Origin: Burkholderiales bacterium
GTDB taxonomy: Bacteria; Pseudomonadota; Gammaproteobacteria; Burkholderiales; UBA6910
Assembly: GCA_026005015.1 (NCBI GenBank)
Contig: BPKG01000003.1
Location: 310,001 to 374,000 of the forward strand
Reading direction: 5' to 3'
DNA length: 64,000 nucleotides
The first letter of the stretch is position 1, and every line of letters begins with the position of its first letter. Positions 18,382 through 26,227 of this stretch are shown here, in pieces. Under the pieces are notes generated by a model that had not been told where the DNA came from, did not search any database, and saw only the letters and a list, made by a program, of their open reading frames with translations. The translations under genes and the position numbers were made by a program.

Positions 18382-18396
18382 TAAACGTTGCGTTTA
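18382..18396. promoter_or_regulatory. Inverted repeat in the fic promoter
   Basis: TAAACG-TTG-CGTTTA lies 22 bp before the fic start codon, next to CTATAG, a possible -10 element. The upstream GGGCTTTTGAACGC block is shared with the truncated fic copy at 15.75 kb, but there the palindrome is degenerate. Confidence 0.45.
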
Positions 18397-18417
18397 ATAA
18401 GGGGCACATTTTGGGCC

Positions 18418-19575
18418 ATGGACAACGCACAGGGTAACAACGCCACCCGTGCCGGTCGTTACGTCCGCCAGCCCACGGGTTATCGTGCCTTTCTCCCCGC
18501 ACCCCTGCCGCCCGACCCGCCGCTGGACCTTTCCGGTCGTCTGCGCGAGCGGTTGTCCGAAGCCGACTACGCCTTGGGAAGGCTGGACGGCGCCGTGCTC
18601 ACGCTGCCCAACCCGGACCTTTTCGTGTTCATGTACGTGCGCAAGGAAGCCGTGCTCTCGAGCCAGATCGAGGGCACGCAAAGCTCACTGCAGAACCTGC
18701 TGGCCGCCGAGGCACAACTCTTCGACCCCGACACGCCCAAGGACGTGCAAGAAGTCGCCAACTACGTGCGCGCCATGAACCATGGCCTTATGCGGCTCGC
18801 CGACCTGCCGGTCTCCGTGCGCCTGATACGCGAGATCCACGCCGTGCTGATGCAGGGCGTGCGCGGTGGGCGCCTGCAACCTGGCGAGCTGCGCACGACC
18901 CAGAACTGGATCGGTCCGGCAGGTTGTACCCCGGCGACCGCCACCTTCGTACCGCCTCCGCCGAACGAGGTGTCCCAGGCCCTGTCCGACCTCGAAAAGT
19001 TCCTGCACGACGGCGGCGGGCTGCCGCCGCTCGTGCAAGTAGGCCTCGCCCATGCCCAGTTCGAGACCATCCACCCCTTCCTCGACGGCAACGGGCGCAT
19101 CGGCCGGCTGCTCATCACCTTCCTGCTCACCGAGAAACGGCTGCTCAGCAAACCGGTACTCTATCACTCGCACTACTTCAAGCAGCACCGCGCCGAGTAC
19201 TACGATCGGCTGCAAGCGGTGCGCGATGCAGGCGACTGGGAGGGGTGGCTCGCGTTCTTCCTCGACGGGGTCATCGCCACGAGCCGCGAGGCGACCGAGA
19301 CCGCCGCCGCCATTCTGCGGATGCGGGAGGAATACCGCGCGAAGATCACCGAACACCTGGGCCGCGCGGCCGCCAACGGCCAACGAGTCATGGATCGGCT
19401 CTTCGATCACCCCATCGTGACCGTCGCCACCGTGCGTGAGTGGCTCGGCCTTACGCCCGCTGGCGCGAACCAGATCGTCAACCGGCTCGAAGCCATCGGC
19501 CTGCTGCGCGAGATTACCGGCTATGCCCGCAACCGGCGGTTTCGCTTCGAGCCGTATTTGAAGCTGTTTGAATAA
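18418..19575 (+). CDS. Fic family protein AMPylator (class II, with inhibitory helix)
   Basis: A 385-residue protein. The N-terminal Fic_N domain carries the inhibitory motif SSQIEGTQSS near residue 80, which places a Glu in the ATP site (class II). The catalytic loop HPFLDGNGRIGR is near 218-229. The C-terminus is a winged helix (VATVREWLGLTPAGANQIVNRL). Fic enzymes transfer AMP to target proteins; this class is self-repressed. ATG at 18418 is selected for the matching N-terminus. It is not paired with a separate antitoxin gene, consistent with internal inhibition. It precedes the helicase-Mod-DarTG-Res operon by 91 bp. Confidence 0.93.
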   Translation: MDNAQGNNATRAGRYVRQPTGYRAFLPAPLPPDPPLDLSGRLRERLSEADYALGRLDGAVLTLPNPDLFVFMYVRKEAVLSSQIEGTQSSLQNLLAAEAQLFDPDTPKDVQEVANYVRAMNHGLMRLADLPVSVRLIREIHAVLMQGVRGGRLQPGELRTTQNWIGPAGCTPATATFVPPPPNEVSQALSDLEKFLHDGGGLPPLVQVGLAHAQFETIHPFLDGNGRIGRLLITFLLTEKRLLSKPVLYHSHYFKQHRAEYYDRLQAVRDAGDWEGWLAFFLDGVIATSREATETAAAILRMREEYRAKITEHLGRAAANGQRVMDRLFDHPIVTVATVREWLGLTPAGANQIVNRLEAIGLLREITGYARNRRFRFEPYLKLFE

Positions 19576-19666
19576 ATAACGGATACTTGACAACCGTAGG
19601 CGACGAGAACTCATGTCCGGCCAGTGCGCGGAGCCGGCCTTGCAGCCAAAACACTCGAGCAATGCA

Positions 19667-22549
19667 ATGACGGACTACCACGCCCGCTACCTGGCCTTTG
19701 AGCTCACCCGCCGCCACGCCACCGACAGCGTGGAGAAACTCGGTACGGCACTTGCCGACGCGCAGGTGGACTTGAACCCCCACCAGGTGGATGCGGCGTT
19801 GTTTGCGTTTCGCAATCCCTTCTCCAAGGGCGCGATCCTGGCCGACGAGGTGGGCCTGGGTAAAACCATCGAGGCGGGGCTGCTGCTCGCCCAGAAGTGG
19901 GCGGAGCGTAGGCGCCGTTTACTTGTCATTGTGCCGGCCAATCTGCGCAAACAGTGGAGCCAAGAGCTGGAGGACAAGTTCTTCCTGCCCACGACCATCC
20001 TCGAGACGCGCACTTTCAACGAGCAGATCAAGGCCGGCAATCTCAATCCCTTCCAGCAGAATGCAGTCGTCATCTGCTCATATCAGTTCGTGCGCACCAA
20101 GGCGCCTTACGTGCAGCAGACGACGTGGGATTTGGTGGTGATCGACGAGGCCCACCGCCTGCGCAACGTCTACAAGAACTCGAGCAAGATCGCGCTCGCC
20201 ATCAAGCAGGCTATCGCGCCGTTTCCGAAGCTGCTGCTTACGGCAACGCCGCTGCAGAATTCGTTACTTGAGCTGTATGGTCTAGTGAGCATCATCGACG
20301 ACTACGCCTTCGGCGACCTCGAAAGTTTCCGCACGCGCTATGCCCGCCTCGGCGACGGAGAGGGCGAGACCTACGCCGAGCTCAAAGCGCGCCTCGCACC
20401 TATCTGCAAGCGCACGCTGCGCCGTCAGGTGCTCGAATACGTCCGCTACACCGAGCGCCATGCCCTGGTGCAAGAGTTTGTTCCGACACCCGAAGAGCAA
20501 CAGTTGTACGAATGGGTCTCCGGCTACCTGCAGCGCGACAAGCTCTATGCCTTGCCCGCAAGCCAGCGCCAGCTCGTGACGCTAATTCTGCGCAAGCTGC
20601 TGGCGTCTTCGACCTATGCCATCGCCGGCACGCTGGAAAGCATGGTCAATCGCCTCGAGGCGGCTACCCGGCAAGCCGAAAGCCCAGCCCCGCCGACCGA
20701 GGCCATCGCCGAGGATTACGAGGATTACGACGAACTCGCCGACGAGTGGGAAGAAGATGAAGGCGAGTCCGGAAAACCGGCCCCGACACTGACCCCTGAG
20801 CAATTGGCTGAGCTCAAGCGCGAGAAGGAAGAGCTCGCCGAGTTCCTGCAGCTCGCCAAATCCATCGTCAAAAACGCCAAGGGCGAGGTGCTGCTCACCG
20901 CGCTGCGACGCGGCTTCGAGGCCGCCGCCCGCGCACGGGAGGCTCAAGGCAGTCCGGCCATGCAGCCCAAAGCGGTGATCTTCACCGAATCGCGCCGCAC
21001 ACAGCGCTACCTGTTCGATCTCCTGCAACAGACCGAATTCAAAGACAAGGTCGTGCTCTTCAACGGCGCAAACAACGATTCCCTGTCTCGTGAAATCTAT
21101 CAGCGCTGGCTCGATCGCCACCGCGGCACGGATCGCGTGAGCGGGTCGCCCTCCGCCGATATGCGCGCCGCCATCGTCGAGCATTTCCGCGATGAAGCCG
21201 CCATCCTCATCGCCACCGAAGCCGCGGCTGAAGGCATCAACCTGCAGTTCTGCAATCTGGTGGTCAACTACGACCTGCCTTGGAACCCCCAGCGAATCGA
21301 GCAGCGCATCGGCCGCTGCCACCGCTACGGCCAGAAGTTCGACGTGGTGGTGGTGAACTTCCTCAACAAGAACAACGCCGCCGACCGGCGCGTCTATGAG
21401 CTGCTCGACCAGAAGTTCAAGCTCTTCAGCGGCGTGTTCGGAGCGAGCGACGAAGTGCTCGGCGCCATCGAATCCGGCGTGGACTTCGAAAAACGCATCG
21501 CCGAGATCTACCAGAAGTGCCGAACCCCCGAGCAAATCCAGTTCGAGTTCGACCAGCTCCAGAAGGAGCTCGAAGACCAGATTGCGAACGCCCGGCGCGA
21601 TGCCCGCGACAAACTGCTCGAAAACTTCGATCAGGAAGTGGTCGAGCGCGTGCGCATCGATACCCGCCATCTGCTCGACCGCGTGCAACAGCAGCTTTGG
21701 GCGCTCACGCGCTACATGCTCCGAGACCACGCGCGCTTCGACGGCGCGGACTACAGCTTCACCCTGCACACCAATCCCTTCCCGGACGAACCCATCCATC
21801 CCGGCCCCTACCGCATGGGCCGCAACGTGGAGGACGCCAACACCTACCGCGTAGGGCACCCGCTCGCTCAGCGACTGCTGGAGCAGGCGCACAGTCTGGA
21901 CACCCCACCCGCAGCGCTGCGCATCGACTACACCGGCAGCGGTAAGAACATCGCCATCCTCGCGCCACTCCTCGGCCACAGCGGCTGGCTCGCCTGCCGG
22001 CGCGTCGCCATGCAGGCCATCGAAGGTGAAGACAGACTGCTCTTCGCCGGCATGACGGACGACGGCACGTTGCTCGATCAGGATCAGTGCCGGCGCCTGT
22101 TCGACCTCCCGGCCAACGTGACCGAGCTGGTCATCGTGCCGCAAGACCTTGAGCGTCGGTTAGACGAGGCGCTAAGGATTAGCGAGGGGCAGTTCCTGGA
22201 GGAGGTGCAACGCCGCAACGGCCAGTGGTTCGACGCAGAGATGGACAAGCTCGACCGCTGGGCTGAGGATCGGCGGCAGAGCCTGCGCCGCGGGCTCGAC
22301 GAACTCGAGAGCCAAATCAAAGACACGAAACGCGCCGCCCGCCAGGCGCCCAACCTGCCGGAAAAGCTCGCCCTCCAGAAGAAACTCAGGGAACTGGAAA
22401 GCAAACGTGACGTGGCCGAACTCGACTTCCGCCAGGCCAGCCGCGAGCTGGACAAGCAACAGGAACAACTGCTCGAAACCCTCGAACAGCGCCTCGCCGC
22501 CACCTGCGAGCGGCAAGACCTGTTCACGATTCGATGGACGCTGACATGA
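19667..22549 (+). CDS. SNF2-family helicase/translocase of the restriction operon
   Basis: A ~960-residue SF2 ATPase. Motif I is DEVGLGKTIEAG at about 55-66, motif II is VVIDEAHRLRN near 155-165, motif III is LLTATPLQN, motif V is ATEAAAEGINLQFC, and motif VI is QRIEQRIGRCHRYGQ near 541. A charged Glu-rich insert lies at ~355-390 and the C-terminal ~150 residues form a long coiled coil. No nuclease motif was recognised. An upstream in-frame ATG at 19613 is possible; 19667 matches the family N-terminus. Its stop overlaps the mod start (ATGA), so helicase and methylase are coupled. It likely remodels or scans DNA for the operon. Confidence 0.9.
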   Translation: MTDYHARYLAFELTRRHATDSVEKLGTALADAQVDLNPHQVDAALFAFRNPFSKGAILADEVGLGKTIEAGLLLAQKWAERRRRLLVIVPANLRKQWSQELEDKFFLPTTILETRTFNEQIKAGNLNPFQQNAVVICSYQFVRTKAPYVQQTTWDLVVIDEAHRLRNVYKNSSKIALAIKQAIAPFPKLLLTATPLQNSLLELYGLVSIIDDYAFGDLESFRTRYARLGDGEGETYAELKARLAPICKRTLRRQVLEYVRYTERHALVQEFVPTPEEQQLYEWVSGYLQRDKLYALPASQRQLVTLILRKLLASSTYAIAGTLESMVNRLEAATRQAESPAPPTEAIAEDYEDYDELADEWEEDEGESGKPAPTLTPEQLAELKREKEELAEFLQLAKSIVKNAKGEVLLTALRRGFEAAARAREAQGSPAMQPKAVIFTESRRTQRYLFDLLQQTEFKDKVVLFNGANNDSLSREIYQRWLDRHRGTDRVSGSPSADMRAAIVEHFRDEAAILIATEAAAEGINLQFCNLVVNYDLPWNPQRIEQRIGRCHRYGQKFDVVVVNFLNKNNAADRRVYELLDQKFKLFSGVFGASDEVLGAIESGVDFEKRIAEIYQKCRTPEQIQFEFDQLQKELEDQIANARRDARDKLLENFDQEVVERVRIDTRHLLDRVQQQLWALTRYMLRDHARFDGADYSFTLHTNPFPDEPIHPGPYRMGRNVEDANTYRVGHPLAQRLLEQAHSLDTPPAALRIDYTGSGKNIAILAPLLGHSGWLACRRVAMQAIEGEDRLLFAGMTDDGTLLDQDQCRRLFDLPANVTELVIVPQDLERRLDEALRISEGQFLEEVQRRNGQWFDAEMDKLDRWAEDRRQSLRRGLDELESQIKDTKRAARQAPNLPEKLALQKKLRELESKRDVAELDFRQASRELDKQQEQLLETLEQRLAATCERQDLFTIRWTLT

Positions 22550-24498
22550 ACGACAAGAAATCCGTCAATACCCGCACGAACGAGCCCGAACCGCTCGACC
22601 TCCGCTCCCACGACATCGCCGCCGACAAGCGCGCGGAGCTATTGAGGATCTTTCCCGAAATCCGCACCGAAGGCGGCAGGCTCGACTTCGACAAGCTCCG
22701 GCTTGCGCTGGGCGAGGCGGTGGACGTCGGCCGCGAGCGCTTCGGGCTCATCTGGCCAGGCAAGGCGGCTTGCTTCAAGGCCATCCAGACGCCGAGCCTC
22801 GGCACGCTGCGCCCGGCGCCGGAGGAATCGGTGAACTTCGACGCGACCGAAAACCTCATCATCGAGGGCGACAACCTGGAGGTGCTCAAGCTCCTGCAGA
22901 AGAGCTACCTCGGCAAGGTCAAGATGATCTATATCGACCCGCCCTACAACACCGGCAACGACTTCATCTACCCGGACGACTACAGCGAGTCCTTACGCAC
23001 CTACCTCGAATACACGAAGCAGGTGGACGCCGAGGGCAGGCGCTTCTCCACCAACACCGACACCGACGGGCGCTTCCACTCCAAGTGGCTCAACATGATG
23101 TATCCGCGGCTGTATCTGGCGCGGAATCTGTTGCGGGAGGATGGGGTGATCTTCGTGTCCTGTGACGACAACGAGGTGCACAACCTGAGGGCCTTGCTAA
23201 ACGAGATTTTCGGGGAGGAGAATTTTCTTGCTGTTTTCGTACGACGTCGCCGTATGGCCACGGGCATGCGTGATACCCCTATCTCGCCAGACCACGAGTA
23301 CGTGGTGGCGTTCGCGAGGAGCCTTCAAGCGGTCCGTCTCTATGGCGTCCCTCGAAACGAGAAAGACTTTCCATTTCTGGACTCGAAAGGCCGCTACCGA
23401 AGTACGGATCTTACAGTCGGTATGACGCGCGAGATGCGTCCGAATCAGTATTACGCGATTAAAGATCCCAAGACCGGGATCGAATATTGGCCGCCCGAAG
23501 AACGAGTCTGGAGGTTCGAGCCCACCAAGATGCAGAAGCACATCGCGAGCAACGACATTATCTGGCCCAGCGATTCAGCCGGCCGGATGACACGTCCGAG
23601 ATTCAAAACGCGATTTGATCCGACCGAGAACAAGGTAAACCCTGTATCTACGTGGATGAACACGCGCACCGAGAATGGAGGTGAAGACGATTCAGAGGTG
23701 ACCTGCCTCGACGCGGGCTTGAACCAAGAGGCCACCAAAGAGCTTCGTAACCTCTTGGGCGCGCAAGTTCTCGATTATCCGAAACCCACATCGATGATAA
23801 AGGGCATGGTGGCTATCGCTACCAGGGATGAAGACATCATCCTCGACTTCTTCGCCGGCTCCGGCACCACGGCGCACGCCGTGCTGGAGCTGAACAAGCA
23901 GGATGGCGGTAACCGCAAGTTCATCCTCGTGCAGCTCCCCGAGCCGGTGGATCCGGAAAGTCCCGCCGGCAAGGCGGGTTTTAAGACCATCGCCGATATC
24001 TGCAAGGAGCGTGTGCGGCGGGTGATCCAGAAGCTCAACGTTGAAGACGCCGGCAAGCTCGATCTCGAAGGCAAGAAGCAGGGCCGCGGCTTTCGCGTCT
24101 TCAAGCTCGCCGAATCGAACTTCAAGGTCTGGGACGCCACGGCCTCCAAGGACGCCGCCTCGCTCATGCAGCAGCTCGAACTGCATGTGGACCATATCCG
24201 CGAGGGTCGCAGCGAGCAGGACATCCTGTATGAAATCCTGCTCAAGAGCGGCTTTGCGCTGACGACACCCGTGGAAACCCGCGAACTCGCCGGCAAGCGG
24301 GTCTATCGCGTCGCCGACGGCGCCATGCTCGTCTGCCTGGAGCGGGAGCTGACGCTCGAAGCCATCCGCGCCATGGCCGCCGAGAAGCCCGCGCGCGTGG
24401 TCTGCCTCGATGCCGGCTTCGCCGGCATCGACCAGCTCAAGGCCAACGCCGTGCAGACCTTCAAAACCGCCGGTGTGGCGAGTTTCAAGACGGTATGA
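22546..24498 (+). CDS. Type III-like Mod adenine DNA methyltransferase
   Basis: A 650-residue beta-class methyltransferase: motif IV IDPPYNTGNDF near residue 128 precedes motif I ILDFFAGSGTTAHAV near 434, the order seen in type III Mod. The region between, about 230-410, is the target-recognition domain; its DNA (about 23.2-23.8 kb) is visibly richer in AT than its flanks, suggesting exchange of specificity. The C-terminal ~150 residues would contact Res. The start ATG at 22546 overlaps the helicase stop. The same operon encodes Res 3.7 kb on. It methylates adenine at an unknown site and protects host DNA. Confidence 0.93.
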   Translation: MNDKKSVNTRTNEPEPLDLRSHDIAADKRAELLRIFPEIRTEGGRLDFDKLRLALGEAVDVGRERFGLIWPGKAACFKAIQTPSLGTLRPAPEESVNFDATENLIIEGDNLEVLKLLQKSYLGKVKMIYIDPPYNTGNDFIYPDDYSESLRTYLEYTKQVDAEGRRFSTNTDTDGRFHSKWLNMMYPRLYLARNLLREDGVIFVSCDDNEVHNLRALLNEIFGEENFLAVFVRRRRMATGMRDTPISPDHEYVVAFARSLQAVRLYGVPRNEKDFPFLDSKGRYRSTDLTVGMTREMRPNQYYAIKDPKTGIEYWPPEERVWRFEPTKMQKHIASNDIIWPSDSAGRMTRPRFKTRFDPTENKVNPVSTWMNTRTENGGEDDSEVTCLDAGLNQEATKELRNLLGAQVLDYPKPTSMIKGMVAIATRDEDIILDFFAGSGTTAHAVLELNKQDGGNRKFILVQLPEPVDPESPAGKAGFKTIADICKERVRRVIQKLNVEDAGKLDLEGKKQGRGFRVFKLAESNFKVWDATASKDAASLMQQLELHVDHIREGRSEQDILYEILLKSGFALTTPVETRELAGKRVYRVADGAMLVCLERELTLEAIRAMAAEKPARVVCLDAGFAGIDQLKANAVQTFKTAGVASFKTV

Positions 24499-24504
24499 GC
24501 GCCG

Positions 24505-25155
24505 ATGCCTGTGCCTGCCCGACCGAAGATTTACCACATCGTTCACGCGGACCGGCTTGCGTCTGTCATTCAGGATGGTTTTCTCTGGTGCGATGCCGAG
24601 ATGCAGCAACGCGCACAGCAAGGCCGTACAAGCGGTACCACCATCGGGATGAATAACATTAAGCAGCGGCGCCTCACGTTGCCGCTCCACAGCCATCCCG
24701 GCCTGCATGTGGGCGACTGTGTACCTTTCTACTTTTGCCCGCGGTCAGTCATGCTGTATCTCATCTATCAGGCTAATCATCCGGAGCTCGCTTATCGCGG
24801 CGGGCAGGAGCCGATCGTGCATCTGGAGGCGGATTTGTGCGCGGCGGTACAATGGGCGCAAGCGAGTGGCAGGCGCTGGGCGTTCACAACCTCCAATGCG
24901 GGTTCCTACTATTTCGAAGACTTTGCAGATCTGGCCGATCTCGACAAGATTGACTGGGCCGCGGTGCAGGCACGCGACTGGCGGGAATGCAAGGAAGGCA
25001 AGCAGGCCGAATTTCTGGTTGAACGCTGCTTTCCTTGGGATCTCATCGAACGCATCGGCGTGTGTTCGCAGGTGATCTATACACAGGTCGTCAACACCTT
25101 GCCGTCGCAAGGACGCCGACCCGCCGTCGAAGTCAACCGTGATTGGTACTATTGA
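24505..25155 (+). CDS. darT: DarT ssDNA thymidine ADP-ribosyltransferase toxin
   Basis: A 216-residue DUF4433 protein. The N-terminus KIYHIVHADRLASVIQDGF, the NAD-loop region RTSGTTIGMNNIKQRRL, and HVGDCVPFYFCPRSVMLY match DarT. KQAEFLVERCFPW holds the catalytic Glu expected in EFLVE. DarT attaches ADP-ribose to thymine in single-stranded DNA, blocking replication. It starts 6 bp after mod and is 11 bp before darG. The frame is intact with all key motifs, unlike its antitoxin gene. The unusual point is its place between Mod and Res. Confidence 0.94.
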   Translation: MPVPARPKIYHIVHADRLASVIQDGFLWCDAEMQQRAQQGRTSGTTIGMNNIKQRRLTLPLHSHPGLHVGDCVPFYFCPRSVMLYLIYQANHPELAYRGGQEPIVHLEADLCAAVQWAQASGRRWAFTTSNAGSYYFEDFADLADLDKIDWAAVQARDWRECKEGKQAEFLVERCFPWDLIERIGVCSQVIYTQVVNTLPSQGRRPAVEVNRDWYY

Positions 25156-25166
25156 GGAGGCGCACG

Positions 25167-26227
25167 ATGATCGAGTACGCCAAAGGTGACATCTTGAAGG
25201 CCGAGGCCGATGCCCTGGTCAACTCGGTCAACTGCGTCGGCGTCATGGGCCGCGGTATCGCCCTGCAGTTCAAGGGGGCGTTCCCGGAAAACTTCCAAGC
25301 CTACAAGAAAGCTTGCAAACGTGGGGAAGTTCAACCAGGCCGGATGTTCGTGTTCGAGACCGGAAGGCTCACGCCGCCGCGCTTCATCATCAATTTCCCA
25401 ACCAAGCGCCACTGGCGCGGCAAAAGCCGCATGGAAGACATCGAGGCGGGCCTTGCGGCACTCAAGCAGGAGATTCAGGCAAGGAACATCCGTTCGATCG
25501 CCATTCCTCCGCTTGGAGTGGTCTCGGCGGCCTCGACTGGCGCAAGGTTCGTGCACGCATCGAGCAGGCTTTGGCGGATCTTTCCGATGTGAGGATCATC
25601 GTCTTCGAGCCCAATCGGTCCCCTCGAGGATGCGCAATCCCGTTCGCACGCGCAAGGTGCCAAAAATGACTCCCGGGCGTGCGGCGCTGGTTGCACTCGT
25701 TCAGCGGTATTTGCAAGGACTGCTCGATCCATTCGTGACGCTGCTCGAGGTCCACAAGCTTCTCTACTTCTTACAGGAAGCGGGCGAGCCGCTGCGACTG
25801 CGGTATGTGGAGGGTCCGTACGGACCCTATGCCGAAAATCTGCGGCATGTCTTGAATGCCATCGAGGGTCACCTGATCGCCGGCTATGGCGAGCGTGGCG
25901 ATTCCCCCTATCAGCCCCTGTCACTGGTCCCCCGGGCCCCTGGAGGACGCCGAGGCATTCCTCCAGCAGCATCGAGCCACCCGTCAGCGGCTTGAGACCG
26001 TGGCCGAACTGGTCGAAGGTTTCGAATCGGCGGCTGGTTTGGAGTTGTTGGCGACCGTGCATTGGGTCGTGCAGCGCGAAGGTGCGACCGATCTCACCAC
26101 CATCGAGCAACGGCTGCATGAATGGGGTGAACGCAAGCGTCAATTCACGCCGCGGCAGATCAAGCTCGCATACGAGCATCTTGAGCGGAAAGGGTGGTTT
26201 GCTGCAAGGAAGGTTTCGAACCAATGA
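25167..26227 (+). CDS. darG: DarG macrodomain antitoxin with C-terminal extension (frameshifted)
   Basis: The N-terminal ~150 residues form a macrodomain (IEYAKGDILKAEADALVNSV, NCVGVMGRGIALQFK, NFPTKRHWRGKSRMEDI, SIAIPPLG) that removes ADP-ribose from thymine. A C-terminal ~180-residue domain (LLEVHKLLYFLQEAGEPLRL, YVEGPYGPYAENLRHVLN, and a helical end) matches long DarG proteins and probably binds DarT. Four one-base changes (a missing A near 25519, extra C near 25611, extra A near 25665, extra C near 25930) break the frame. A good site GAGGAGG precedes ATG 25167. Loss of DarG beside active DarT should be lethal, so sequence error is likely. Confidence 0.88.
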
